DNA of 64,000 nucleotides from Sphagnum magellanicum. Lineage: Eukaryota; Streptophyta; Sphagnopsida; Sphagnales; Sphagnaceae. The stretch covers positions 18,228,001 through 18,292,000 of the forward strand of contig CM038910.1 of assembly GCA_021904315.1 (NCBI GenBank), written 5' to 3'. Under the pieces are notes generated by a model. The model made no database searches. It was given only the letters and a program-made list of their open reading frames with translations, and was not told the origin of the DNA. Shown here piece by piece: positions 33,171-46,550 of this stretch. The first letter of the stretch is position 1; every line of letters starts with the position of its first letter. Position numbers and translations under genes: made by a program.

Positions 33171-34588
33171 TGTTCTACCCCAATTGGGCAGTTCATGGTT
33201 AATGGTCCTAAGCTGGGGTCTGGAAAGAGGTTATAGGTTCAGGTCAAGTTCATGTTACCCGGATTCAGAAACGTTGGATTTAACACTTGGACCCAGGTAC
33301 CCGCACAACGCGGGTGTAAACTGCACATACCTCTCAACTACCTGACAAGCAGCAACTACTAAGAGTGATTCCAAGAGAGTCCACTTTCCTCTTCTTCCTG
33401 AAGAGGTTGAGAGAGGGGACTCTAATACCTCTGTTTTCCTTGTTGTGGGCGTGATAAAAGAATTGGTCCTGCCATTGTTTCCAGATGGTGCTCTTGGGTG
33501 GCACACATATCCACCATGTTCTTCTTCAAGTAAGGACAAATTCCTGATCCACTATGAAAAAAATATGATGTGTCTCAAACTACTTCAATCTCTCCTCAAC
33601 CTGACTTTTTTCCTTTTATAAAATCAGATTGGGTGGGTTGGTTTTCACCAATGTCGGTGCAAAAGTGGGGCATGTTTTGCCACCAGATGAGGAGGTTGCT
33701 GCATGTTCATGTTTGGACTCAATGAACTCCTGGCACTTTTGAATTCCAAAGCAGCTTTGCATGTTCTTCTTGGCTTTTCCTGACAAATTCTCACCAAAAA
33801 GCCAATGCACATGAGGTCCTCTTTGGAATGAATGTCTTAAACGGCATTTAAATTTTTCTGGCGAATTTCCACCACTTGGAGACAAAAATAAATAAAATCC
33901 TCTGCAATGCATACAAATTGGATTTTTGTGAAAATAATGTGCTAAAGTTGCCAGATTTTGTGGTGACAACTAACAACATCTGGAATCATACTTAGACAAC
34001 AAGTTGGTTCCAACAGGTTGTCAAAATATAGTGCTCAGGATTCTTAAACCTTTCTACTTTCCTCTCTGACCTGTAGCCAAATTTGGCGAACTCCTCTTGT
34101 GGGTGATGGTGAGTGTGTGTGTGTGTGTGTGTGGCTACATCACAAAATTCAATTTAAGGAAAAAAAAAACCCCCCTTGGATTCTTAAACTTTAATTAACT
34201 TAATGGATTTTTGGCTCATTTTGGTACACATATTGTTCACAGTGACACACTCAAGTCCTATTTGGTCATCAAGGCCGCTGACTATTTCTGGTTGCTCTGG
34301 TCAGGATTGGAAACCCTGTTATGTACTGTAAAAGTGTGTAATCTGTAAACTCCACACAGAGTGTCATGTAGTATCATTTGTTATGATAACCTCGTCCATT
34401 AAGCAAACTTGATGCACATTCATGTGGATGATCAATATTGTCATTTCACATTATGTGTGTGTGTGTGTGTGTGCTTGCTTCTGTGTATATGCCCCCGTAT
34501 ACATATCCACTCATGGAATCATCCTCGGATGCGGAGTCCAGGGTGCGCCGAACTTTCAAACCCAAAAAGTTTTAAATACCTACTAAAC
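33171..34588. other. Repeat-rich spacer
   Basis: 33180-33330 shares word order with 41900-42060 (GGTCAAGTT, TTACC, GGTACCC.CACAAC.C.GGT). 33600-34150 belongs to the longer version of the CATCACAAAAT family. A TG microsatellite lies at 34453-34472. Short open frames at 33255-33539 (-) and 33616-33969 (-) show no protein family and overlap the repeats. Confidence 0.45.
34051..34149 (+). repeat. CATCACAAAAT dispersed repeat, copy 4, with an internal GT microsatellite
   Basis: It starts TTTCTACTTTCCTCTCTGA, then TGTAGCCAAATTTGGCGAA and CCTCTTGTGGGTGATG. A GT run of about ten units has expanded inside it, and it ends GTGGCTACATCACAAAATT. Confidence 0.65.
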
Positions 34589-34895
34589 TAAAACAAAGTA
34601 TTTGATTCTAATTATGGAAGCCTAAGTAAGTTAAGTTAGTGCATTTCACAACCTTTCCAACAAGAGACTCACGGCCTCATCTTAGGAGTCTTGAGAGTTC
34701 ACATAAATAATAAAACAAAGTAGTTGATTCTAATCATGGAAGCCTAAGTTAAGTTAGTGTGTTTCACAACCTTTCCAATAAGAGACCCACGGCCCCATCT
34801 TAGGATGCCCTGAAAGTTCATATAAATAATGACTTTTGGATCCTTTCGGAGGCTAGGCCCCATCTTAGGAGGCCAAGGATTCACATAATAAGTGA
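34589..34895 (+). repeat. 122-bp tandem repeat, two copies plus a fragment
   Basis: Copies start at 34589 and 34711 (TAAAACAAAGTA...). Both contain ATGGAAGCCTAAGT, CACAACCTTTCCAA and CATCTTAGGA. A third, partial copy (GGCCCCATCTTAGGAGGCC...CACATAATAA) lies at about 34851-34895. Confidence 0.7.
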
Positions 34896-37104
34896 TTAAT
34901 AATTGCTTTGGATGTTGAGTGTAATACTTATATAGATTGTATTGTATAGTAGTGGTGGGTACTAGGGTTGGCCTATTATGACTACCTATCCATACACCAT
35001 CCCCCCAACAGTTGTGTAATCATTGGTAGGTATAGTAGTAGGTTAGCACTATTGTCAGCCACCAAACACATTTTGGTAATAAACATTATAGGCCCCATTT
35101 CCCCCACCATCTCCACTAATATGGGTTGAGGTGGGAATCTTACTTTGGGGCCCTTTGTGTAAGATCAGAGGAGGGTGCTTTGGATGCCAATCCCCATTGT
35201 GTCAATTCCTTTCACCCCATCCCATTTATACGTGGTGGGGTTTAGGGTTTAGGGCTTCACTGTTTTGGCCATTTACTCAATGGTGATGTCCCTTTTTGGC
35301 CTTGCCTACCAAAGCAAGGATATTGTGTTTAAATTCGTTATAGAATATAGTAGCTTAAGGGGTTTTGGCCCCTAGGTAATTATAATAATAGGTCTATTTT
35401 TATACAAGAATTTTTGAAAGATTACATTTTGACTTGTGTTGAAACTTGAAATTAGTTATAGAGTTATGACATCTTGAAGGATTTTGGTTTCTTCTAGAGG
35501 ATTTCCTCGAAGATTATATTTTTGCATGGTGAAATATTTGAATTTCCATAATTCTTCTCTTGCCTTAACATACTTTTTAATGTAAATGGCAAGGCCACAG
35601 TGTGACACACCCCTTGTTTCCAGTTGTAACAGATAGTATGGATAGTTTAGTTTCAACAGTTGGGGGGAGTAGAGAACGGAGATAAAACATACATTTTGGT
35701 TGTATTCACTGTATTCAATGTTGATTTTGGCAGATTAAAGAAATGGAAAGAGGAGTGAGTGGAAGGGAAGCATGCCCAGAATCCCACCCTGATAACATCA
35801 GCCAACAACACCAAAGATGCAATTCGGTATCTACACATAGTCAATTGTTACTAGCTAAAGTTGTTTAGGGGGATATATGGTACTATTGGAGGTGGTGCTT
35901 GAGGTATACCCACCTAACAACTATAAACAAAGTTAGTCAAAAAGGTTGTGCATGGCAGGAGGGCTTCATTCCCTTTGTCCAAGTCAAAGAGGCCACTTCA
36001 AGGTGCCACCATACACTAGTATCCCTGTTTGACCTGAGAAGTTTACGTAATGAAACTCAGCCTAAAATGCATAGTAGAAAATTAATATTCCATTTTGTCT
36101 TTCTCTCTTCCTAATATTCTCTCCTTTGTGGTTTTCCTTATTTTCCAGAAATTTCAAGAGTAAATATTGTGAGAAGCATCTCCATGTTTGTGTTCTGCAT
36201 GCAAGCAATCCTCATTTGTCTTCATATCTTCTCATTGAATCTCTCTTGCATGCACAAATTGTGCAAAATGGTGAGATAGCTATTCTTGCTTTGAAGATGG
36301 TTAGCTCTAATTGTCCTTTTTCTGGTTCGATATTGGGCTTTTGTACAATTGTAATAAAGTTATCCGTAAAGTCACCCTCTCTTTCACCCCCTATTCTCTC
36401 TGCTTTCACCCCCTGTCCCCTCTTTGAATGGTATCCACAAAGTAAGGAAATTTTATTAAATCTCAGTATGAAATGCTGAAATTCAGCATTTAATGCACAA
36501 GGTTTGAGAATAATTACAGTAGTTGTACAGGTAGGAGCAGTGAAAATGTATGTAACAGCAGTGAAGGCGCTCAGGGGGAAGGAAAGAGGGGATGAAACTC
36601 AGTTTACCACCAAAATTGGTGGAAAAACTAGTTTGGGTCCCAGTTACTTCGTTTTGTAAAATTTCATTCCCAGTTAAGCATTTGATGCCCTATTATGCCG
36701 AAACTGGCCGTTCTCGCTCCCTAATCGCCTGACTTTACTGATAACTTTGATGTGTAGAGCATATTTCCTCCTTTTCTTTGTATTATTTTGCATGTTTTTT
36801 ATGCAGTATTTGAGACTTCAATGGTGTGATCATGGTTTCCATTCAATCTATTGGAATAATGACAATGCCCACTCTTGATCTTTTTGCAACTTATCTCCTA
36901 ACCCCTTCCTGATCTTTCAATAGTTATTTCATGATATTTGTAGATAAGGATAAAAATTAGGTAGTTATTGGTTCTTATTGAATGCTTAACTTCAGGGACA
37001 ATATGATAGTGTATTAATCATCTGGTCTAATTAGTTACATAGAATTCTGCTTATATGTAGATTGTGTTTCTCAATTGTTATGTGGAAACTAAGGTGTTCT
37101 ATCA
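34896..37104. other. Spacer, right part probably old LTR
   Basis: No gene is supported. 34930-35240 has GC-richer repeat-like sequence. Because a decayed copia primer-binding site starts at 37105, the sequence directly left of it (about 36700-37104, perhaps more) should be the remains of that element's 5' LTR. I cannot place its start. Confidence 0.4.
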
Positions 37105-38720
37105 TGGTATGAAAGCATCTGGAGCTACATGGGTAGTCTCATATAGAAAATTCATGGGACCAAGGAGTTCTTCTATGCAACTCACTGCATCCCAAATAGA
37201 TTATTGATTGGCGAACTCTTCCTTTTAAAGATTTTGTAATTACTCATTGTTGTTTTTTAATCATTATGTAGTCCTTACTATTGGTTGTCATGTTGTATAT
37301 TCTCTACATTCTTCTAATGTTTTTTTTTCTTTTTTTGGGGTCTTATTATGGCAAACACAGAAGCATCAATGGCTACTTCACTGCCTCAAAATAGCAAGCT
37401 CAAAAACACCTCCAACTACTTTCATTAGAAGTGTAGCATTGAAAGTATTTGGAGGTGAAAAACCTTTGGAAGTATGTCATGCGAGATGGTGGTGATGGGA
37501 TTAACACCCGATTTTGAGTTGTTGAGGGAAACGACATAGTCGCCATAGCCATTGTCACCTCCTTGGCAACTACAAACACTTTTTTCAATGCTACTAAGAG
37601 AGAGAAAGCTCATGTTTTCTCCATTCTCTAGATTTTAGTTAAGGAAATTATTGTATCTTGTACATCCTACATCGCACTGATCTCAAACAATGGTGTGAGA
37701 CTTTGAAGACCCTTTGCTCTGCAAACAACAATACTAAACATCTTGACATCTCAAACTTAAAGATGGAGGAAGGCAAATTTGTCATTGACACGTCTATAAC
37801 ACAAGTCTTTGAAGGTGTTTTGGTTACACATTCACTAAAATTAAGGAATTAGAATGGGATTTTAGACTTTGGGTCCTTTAGCCACGTAACAAGTAATTTT
37901 GTATTATTTAGAAAGGGATCACACCCACATATGAAAGTGTCAATGTAAAGACACTAGGAGGTTTGGCTCATAGTATTGGGGGCAAGGGTGACTTCAACCT
38001 TTGATTTCTTAATGGTTGTGAAATAAAGTGGATGATTAATGTTCTTGAAGTATTTGTGGAGAAATTTACTTTCCATTAGTAGGATCACAAATGAAGGTGT
38101 CACTACTTTGTTCAATTCTCCTACTCTTTTTTAATCTCTAAAAGAAGTCATAAAGTGCTAGGAAAAGGATGTAGTAGATGTGCATTCTAGAAATTGACAA
38201 TAGTGGTCATCATAGATGTATTATTGCAACTTGTTCAACAATGTCAATGCAATCAAGCACCACTCAAATCAATTTGTGAATGTGGCATCTATGTGTCAAT
38301 CACTTAAGTTTGGAACACTTTGCAAATTGTGAAAATGTTATTGTGATACCAAGGTTGGCATCAATTGTTCACCTTCATGACACGTACCACTATGGCAAGC
38401 ATACCAAGGAAAAACTTCCAAAACAAAATGACACATGAACATTTCATGTCATTCTACAATCGTTGCACACTTGATCTTTGTGGATTGTTAAAATGTCATG
38501 TGATTATAAAAATTATTATTACATTATTGACTATAGCAAATGATTTCAACATATACACATGGGTTTTCTTTCTTACAAAAATTAGAGGCTTTTGAAAACT
38601 TCAAAAACTTCAAATCATACATGGAAAACCAATTCAAATGCAAGATCAAAGTATTGCACTCAAACAAGGTAGGTGAATATTTCTCATAAGAATTCACCAC
38701 ATGTAAATGGGGTGTAATGT
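37105..38720 (+). mobile_element. Decayed Ty1/copia relic
   Basis: TGGTATGAAAGCATCTGG at 37105-37122 is close to the usual plant copia primer-binding site (TGGTATCAGAGC). About 37660-37850 matches copia gag (TLCSANNNTKHLDISNLKMEEGK). About 37860-37950 recalls the protease region (SHVTSNFVLF). Then 38290-38690 carries integrase pieces: a GKHTKEKLPKQN-like GPY/zinc-end segment, FNIYTWVFFL and ENQFKCKIKVL...GEY. Many stops and shifts separate these pieces. No RT or RNase H was recognised and no right LTR was found, so the element is truncated or too eroded. It differs from the 13-18 kb element in primer site and age. Confidence 0.7.
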
Positions 38721-40369
38721 ACATGACTATGTATAAATCAAAGTTGTAGCTTATGATATAAAAAACTAAAACCTAAAGTAGTTAACATATTTTTGTATCA
38801 TTCAAAATTATGATATTTTTCAAAACAAAATGAAAAATTTGACAAAATTTGCACATTTTGAAATTTTCATATTTATTCAAAAATGATTAACACAAAATTG
38901 TGATGTATTGAAGCAACTATATGTATTTTAATAACAAGTTGCAAAAGATTTCATTCAAAAATTCCTTCATATGAAAAAATGAAGAAGACTAAAACAATAT
39001 TCACAATCTTTTTATAAAGTAATCTCATTGGCTCCTTTCACCATATTTGCACCCATTAACTATATTGATATAGAACCATAGACATGGAAATACAAATCTA
39101 ATTGATGTTGAACCATAATATTTGAGTTTAAACTTGTCCTAAATTACAACAATTGACCATTTGCAAATTCAAATTTTTTTTGGACATTTGAAACTCTGAT
39201 TTGTAGGCTAATGCACCATGTGTCAAAACAATACTTCAAAAAATTCCAAGGAAACAAAAATTTGAGAAATTATTTGCCATATTAATTGTGAAATAATGTT
39301 TATAAAAAGCATGGAAATAAATAAAATGGCATGTGCTATTACATTCAAGATGATGCATCACACACATGTCATCAATGTTTTTTTTCATATTTTCATTACA
39401 AATTTTTACATGTCAAACAAAGAAATATACTTAATATTAAATGTCAAACACTCAAATTACTTATTGAAAATTTGAAAATTGACTTTCTATTTAAAATTTT
39501 AATAAAAACATCAATTAAACCTTCACCATATAAATTTCAATCTAGTTGAGGATTAGTTTATTTCAAATTATGAATTATGAAATTAATAAATTACAAAACA
39601 TCACCCACATGTATTTTTTTATTTAAATTTATTTATTTATTCAATATTAATTAAAATTTTATAACCCAAATGTAGATGCACATTATTTGAACATAATTTA
39701 ATTTAAAAGATATTTTAAATAAATTAATTGAAATAAAAATTGATATAATAATAATACACCAAACAATGAAAAATTGCATATGATGAAATTGTTACACACA
39801 TACTCAAATTTTAAAATGAAGGAAATAAAAAATAATGAAAATCCATTGTTTACTTTGAAAAATCTTACATCATGTCCACCATGATAATTTTGTTAAACAT
39901 TTATCACACATTATTATGTTTCATAAACATCATAAAAATTGAAAAAATTTAAACCATGTTTGCATTACTCCAATGAAATTATTCTTGGTTCATGCATTAC
40001 ATTGGGAATGATAAAGGGGATCCCAATGTCACGACCATGAAAATTATGAAAACAAATGATGAAAAGATATATTTAAATGTAAATTCAAACACAAAAACAA
40101 GACAAATCACAAAAAAATATAGACAAAAACATGAAATGTGCAAACAAAAGGGTAAACAAAAATTCATTGTGATAAGCGTGAAAATGTAAATGCAAAAAAA
40201 AACAAAACAAGGTTATGGAACAAAATTATACTTCAAATTCGAATAGATTGAACATAATGAGAATATTACTTTTATTTATACCCTTTGGAGATTTAGCTCA
40301 TAGAAGTTTTCATGAATGTTTCCATATGCCTACTGACCAAAGAACCTTTTTGAAAGCTTTTGTAATTGT

Positions 40370-40560
40370 AAATGAATTATAAATGAACTAAGGATGAATT
40401 GAAAGTGAATTATGAATGAGTTATGAGTTAATTATTAGTGGATTATAAGTTGATTAAGATTGAATTAGTATTGAACTAAAACTACACTACAAGTTATTTA
40501 AGGGTGAATTATAAATGGATTACAAGTTAATTATGAGTGGACTATGAGTGGAATACAAAA
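40370..40560 (+). repeat. Degenerate array of ~11-12-bp units
   Basis: Repeated GAATTATGAATGA, GAGTTATGAGTT and GGATTATAAGTT-like words run with a loose period of about 11-12 bases. Confidence 0.5.
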
Positions 40561-41137
40561 TTATAATAGAAATTCATACGGATAAACTTTATTCACCATG
40601 TGATCATGTTTAATGTTGACATTTGTGACACCCAAATCATCTCAACTTCCTTTAAGTTTGCATTTGAATTATGAGACCTTTGATTTTAAATTTTGAATGT
40701 TTTTTGTGTTTGATTTTTGAATTCCATGATACTTATCATATTCATTTATTGATTTTTTGTTTGTAAACCACTTGTAAATGTTTGCACATCTTATTGGATG
40801 AAAGCAATATAATCAAATTCAATTTTTGTTTTAAGGACAACTTGGACACAATTTTTTATTTAGTTCACTAACCACATTGAATATAATTGTCACATTTTTG
40901 AAGTTAAAAAAAGTTACTTATAAATACATCTAGAACCCTTAATATGTAAAACATTGCCCTATTCATTTTCATCTTGATTTTGGGATCAAGATGGCCAATT
41001 TTGATTATTTTATTTGTTTTCACAATAGTCAACAATTTGATGTAAATTAGGTGACTACTAGAATTAATTTGCAATTTGCAACCTTTTTATGTTATTACTG
41101 AAAATTTCACTTTCAAATTCCATGAATAATATACATT

Positions 41138-41359
41138 GATTAGGTGTCCATCAAATTATGTCATTTTGGCATGGATTTCTAATAATTAGTGTTCATTTTA
41201 ATTTCACAATTTTAATTTTGTATGTTACTTGCTATTTTTAAGATTGTCTTGGAGCCACCAAGATCATTGATCAAGCATCCACTAGATTACATCATTTTTG
41301 CATGCACTCTCAATAATTCAAGTTCATTTTAATTTCATAATTTCAGTTTTGTATGTTGT
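41138..41359 (+). repeat. Imperfect ~91-bp direct duplication
   Basis: 41138-41228 and 41269-41359 align along their length: GAT.A....TCCA......TTA..TCATTTT.GCATG, then AATAATT, then GTTCATTTTAATTTCA and TTTTGTATGTT. The two starts are 131 bases apart. Confidence 0.65.
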
Positions 41360-41899
41360 TATTTTTAGTTGTTGACACTAAAACATTTTGTAGTCATAAG
41401 TGTTTCTTATGGATAAAATCCAATCATAAATCGAGTCATGAATTTTCATTTTTTTTCTATTGAGAGCAATAGGTGTTGACAACTGGGATGATTGCAACTG
41501 AAAATTGAGGTCTGACCATCCTTAACACTTGAAGCAATAAAAAGAAAAATCAACAAAAGAGAATGTGTGATTAGGAGAGAAGAGAAAGCAAAAAACAAAA
41601 GAAAGGAAGGGTGTGAGAAAGATATGTCTGTGGGTGAAGCATTTGCTTTTTCTAAGCTAGGCATCCTTTCAGGAGGTCCTCCCCTTTTCTTATTTGATAT
41701 GCTTCTCACAACTAGAAAGGGTTCAGGAACTTGATGTTCCCCTTGTGGTTCACTCTCTTAGGTGATTCTTCTATCTTCTTAGATGTGGGTCCTTCCATTT
41801 TGTTCCTTGTTTTCCCCCTTTTTTGGGTGCTTTGGTTTATATTTGATTGGCAGGGTTTCATCATTTGGAACCTAACCAATAGATGGCCAAATCCCATGT

Positions 41900-42250
41900 C
41901 ACAGATTTAGGCCCAGTTCTACCATACACTCGGGTAATAGAGTAGGGTCAAAAATGCGGGATCTCCAAGAAGGTTTAGGTTTTGGTCAAGTTTTCCTTAC
42001 CTAATCCTGAACCAGCTGGGTACCCACACAACACTGGTAAGAACTAAGAACCTTCTCCATCCTAGGCCTCCTGATCTACCTATGTCTAGGTTCATGAAAC
42101 CTTTGCCTCATGCTTTATGATGGGTCAAGCATGGATGAGGGCATACCCAAAACATGGGGCCAGATTCAGCTACCAACCCATCCCAGGCCCCTTAGTTTTG
42201 CAATGCCCTCATCACCTATTATGGGCCTTTATTACCCTACACCATCAACT
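41900..42250 (+). repeat. Dispersed GC-richer repeat, copy 2
   Basis: The right part (42030-42250) matches 12290-12620; the left part (41900-42060) matches 33180-33330. This copy therefore joins two pieces found separately elsewhere and is the most complete version in the window. Confidence 0.5.
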
Positions 42251-43230
42251 TCATGATGGAACATTACATTTGAACTACCAACACAGCTGCGTGCATGTGA
42301 CTTGAATGTTGCAGACGTGATTTTTAATTGTTAAAAATTGAGAGAATGAAAAACTGCCAATCATCAATAGTATGTAGTACTATGATATCTATACACAGAC
42401 GAAGGTTGCAGAGAGAGAGAGAGAGAGTAGCTTCAGCTCCCTAAAATCCATGTCTTTCTTTCTTTCTTTCTTAGTTAGGCACTTTAGAACTATTGAACTC
42501 AATCCCTTCCACAATGGGGAAAAAAAAAACCGTCCCAGTAAGTCCAAATATTCTAAAGCTTCTGAGGCCGATAAGAATTCAATAATAACAACTTTGTGAT
42601 ACAAACATGTGTACAAGTCCATTTGTCTCAGACAGAAGTTTTGACCTGGAAGTGTGCACAACCCTACTACTGGAGAACATAGGATTCCTGGGCTATCCAC
42701 AATTTTGGGCTGGCTGCATCCAGACCATACTTCTTACACTCCATGTATGTATCATTTTGGGCATGGGGTCAAATTTTCGTGAACAATTTTTATTTTATTT
42801 TTGATGAAAATTCACGTAGCAATAAATGAAAAATATGAGGAAAAAATAATTGGAACCCATTTCCTTTATTTAAATATGAATGAATCATGAGAAATTATTT
42901 GTCAAATTCATATCTTTCATTTGGCAGATGATGTGGGTGAGCATAGACCTCATTTCATATTTTGTTGAGTTACAGTTCATAAACCCTAAACCTTTAAAAA
43001 AGGAACTCTGAGTTTAAATTTGGTTAAAATCCAATTTTCTGTCAAGAAAAAATATTATGGGTTAATATCTGCTCAAAGGATTTTCAATGTGCATTAGATA
43101 AATACTTTACAATAGTTTAAAAAATAATTGTGATCACTAAAGATAGTTAGATGCTAACTATCCACAAATACTGGGCATGATGAAAATATATTCATCTTGT
43201 CCCAAAGTTTTAAAAAAAACGGGTACTCAA

Positions 43231-43524
43231 GATTTTTATTTGCTGATTGGAGCTAGTCAAGAACTGTGCAGTGACACCCGCAATGTTCATAGGGGTTGTT
43301 TAGCATCCTGCACAAGGTTGCTTTGGAGGATTTCTATCTGCTGATTGGAGTTAGTGAAGAACTGTGCACTGACACCCGCAAAGTTCATAGGGGTTTTTTA
43401 GCATCCTGGGCAAGGTTGTTTTGGAGGATTTCTATTTACTGATCGGAGCTAGTCAAGAACTGTGCAGTGACACCCGCAAAGTTTATAGGGGTTGTTTAGT
43501 GTCCTGTACAAGGTTGTTTTGGAG
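43231..43524 (+). repeat. Three tandem copies of a 98-bp unit
   Basis: Copies start at 43231, 43329 and 43427, each beginning GATTTCTAT-like and containing AAGAACTGTGCA.TGACACCC and ATAGGGGTT. They differ at only a few positions, so the triplication is fairly young. The unit length is not a multiple of three and the overlapping 86-codon frame is incidental. Confidence 0.9.
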
Positions 43525-46500
43525 GGGGTCAGGTGATGATCTAGTTAGGATTACACTTGAGGTCATGCTGATGAAACCCAAACCCAGAGCCATTTTCCAG
43601 TTCTGTGCTAAAATCTATTCCATATTGTGCCTAGTCCATCACAAAACAACAAAATGTGATCATTCTATCAAATTTTGGTAGAAGAGAAACCTTGAAAAAC
43701 TCATGGACCCCCAACCCCCCTAATCATTTTACTTTGCATTAAAAATTATTTTCCAATAGACCCATATCCTCTCACACTTGGGAATCCCAATCTTGTATTT
43801 TAAAGAAACATAGCTGCATGTTACTGAACCTCTCAGGGTACTACTGTCAAATGGTCGGTCCCAAAATCCACCGGCCTTGCATCTTCAGACTCCAGACTTG
43901 TTAGAATCTTGTCAGGTTCTAAAACAGGTTGTAAAGAATTGTTGACATATCACAGTCACTGCTATGATTCTTTGAGATCGAGATCGCTCTGGTAAGTTAA
44001 GTACACCATACTCAATAATCCAGTCTGGCCCACATGAACATATGATCCACCTTATAGTGCAGCACATTAAATCAACACAACCACTTCTTTATATCCAGAA
44101 GCATCCCTCTTATACCAGAGGAAGGGTATTACATTTACTATTTAATAGTGTGATGGATCTTATACGTACTTGTAGCCTGTAGCAACTCCAATCACGCATT
44201 ATATTTGCAGTAATATCGTTAATTATCTCATCCATATCTAGTTTTAAATGTTTGTCGCATCCTCATTGATGTCACAATTTGTTGGTCAAAATGTGATGTG
44301 ATAACTCTAGTACCTTGGCAACTTTGACACACATCCATTGAATAATGGATTCATTTTGAAATTTTCATTTCGGCAAAGAGAATATGCTTGAAGATTCAAT
44401 AATTTCCTTCACAAAATCTAGGAAACTTTCAACGTTTCTACAACTATACAATTAGTGTCAAAGCTGCCAGGGTAGTAGGGGTTTCCTCTTCCTTCCTGAT
44501 AGGTGGCTTCTTCTGAAAAATCCTTACCTTTTGATCGATTCCTGGTTGTGGTTTCGGAATAATTATTTAATTTTTATCAAGAGGTTCTGCAATCTGTACT
44601 ATGTACCCTTGGAAGTTGGAAAATTAAGTGTAAAAACAGTGTCGGCCCATTATTAGAAACAGGAAGACTTTTGACCGTTCTCAGGGTAGTTCTGAAGGTT
44701 GATGACCATGGTTCTCAAAAGATCAAAGAACCCATTACTTATACATGACCATAGTTCTCAACTTTTTGTGAGAAAAAGCAAAAAATTCACCTATACAACC
44801 ACTGGTTCTTTCATAAGAACCATGAGTCCATATTGAGACTTATAAAATAACAGGAAACTGATGTTTCTCTGGTTTTGAACAAAATCAAATACCCACACAA
44901 CCAGTTTTTATTTTCAAATTTTTGATAGAGAAAATCTTGCGAATTTTTTCAAAAATAAATTTGAATTTGTCAAAATTACACTGGAAACAGAACATTTTTT
45001 TCCCAACATTTTCAATTTTGGGCGGGGGGTAAAAAAAATAACAACAATTTGTTGGGAAGAAGAACACTGCACCCAACACTGGTAAAAACAACTAGGTATC
45101 AAATGTTTTGTGAGTAGGGATAATAGGTTCACCTGAAGTTGGGAAAGTTGGAAAAACAAATCATTGAATGTTTTGCAGTATCTAAAGCTAGTTGTTAGGA
45201 ATCCACTTTCCATTGTGATTGATTCCTGGGAGAGTGTGAGACCCAAAGAAATATGTGGTTGAGAGTCCTGAAATTTGTGAGTTTTGAAGCATTATGGTCC
45301 TAATCTGATTAATGGCACCAATTGAGAGTGAGTAATAGGCAGTGCAAAACATTCTACTCAAGAGTCAATTATCACTTTGCTTATCAGAGACATTTGCAGT
45401 TCTATATGGAAATCAGTTTTTTTTTAATAATTAATTTTTTGATAAATTTAATTTTTAATTTTGTGATGCACCAGCAGTGGAGACCACTAACTCAATTTTA
45501 TTTATTATTTATTTATTTAGGGTTATTTTTCTAGTTATGTGATGTTGTCAGACCAGTGATCATTAACAACAAAATTTAGCTAAATTTAGCTTGATGTTTA
45601 AAAAATCATTATCTTTCAGATGGCAAAAGGTGATCATGTCTGGGCTGGGTGTTACTAGACTATACTAATTAGCTTTGTAGACAACAGCAAATCCAAAACA
45701 GAAAGGATCCATCAAAACCAAGAGACACACTATGGAGCTTGGCTCATTTATCAACCTCTTGTTGTTCAAATTTTGAGCATGGGAGCAAGTTGATTCTCAA
45801 GAGGACAAGTCAGATAAAATAAAATTTTGATCTCACACTCTCAGATTTTCTAAGAATTGAACCAAGTAGGTAACAACCTCTAAAGGGCATTGAGCAGTCC
45901 TCTCCACTGTGTTACTGCATTAGATTCAAAATCTAATGAAGGTTCTATTTTGAAGTACAGAGTTCCTCCCCTTTGGAAAAAATTGTCAATTACCTATCAA
46001 ATGTACAAATATTTGGAACCAAAACTTGAAAATCACAAGATGTACATATAACCCAAACCAATTGTGATGCAAATTCTTTATTGTAAACTGAGCAAAACAA
46101 TAATTGAATAGCATTGAAAGATAATACCATCATAGTATGAAGGCAGCTTCAACACATGATTGTTGAATAATTAATTGATTTTGGAGATTCCATGTTGAAG
46201 ATAGAATGTTTCTTGATATTCCAAAAGATTTTCTATTTTCCTTAACAAAATTTTTGCTCCTTGAGAAAGGTATTTTTTGAACATTTGTACAAATAATAAA
46301 ATTAGTGTTGAAGCTGCCAAGATATTACACATGTATCCATCTTCGGCAATGCTTGAAAGCTAAACAGCTGCTCAAACCAGGTGTGCATGGATCATCATCA
46401 GTTCATAGATGTGAAAGGAAAGAGTCTTCAACCCTTAATCTCAGCTGCATCCCGATGAAATCAATCACAATCTAAATTTCATCTCCAAAAGCACAAACAT

Positions 46501-46550
46501 GTATTCTCTGATTATACATGAAAAAGCTTCACATATGCTGCAAACATGGG
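43525..46550. other. Intergenic spacer
   Basis: No gene is supported. Open frames at 44885-45246 (-) and 45322-45534 (+) are short, low-complexity and lack family features. Confidence 0.55.

Larger units (their letters stand above)
38721..43230. other. AT-rich spacer with local repeats
   Basis: No gene is supported. It contains a degenerate short-period array at 40370-40560, a ~91-bp imperfect direct duplication at 41138-41359 and a GC-richer repeat at 41900-42250. A GA run and TTTC run lie at 42410-42470. Confidence 0.55.

Noticed and set aside
33255..33969. Two minus-strand open frames of 94 and 117 codons
   Set aside because: They overlap dispersed repeats, and similar sequence elsewhere in the window is not open.
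36126..36479. 117-codon plus-strand open frame
   Set aside because: It lies left of the decayed copia primer site, likely in or near old LTR sequence, and has no protein family features.
43421..43681. 86-codon plus-strand open frame
   Set aside because: It starts inside the third copy of the 98-bp tandem repeat; the unit is not a multiple of three and no family is recognised.
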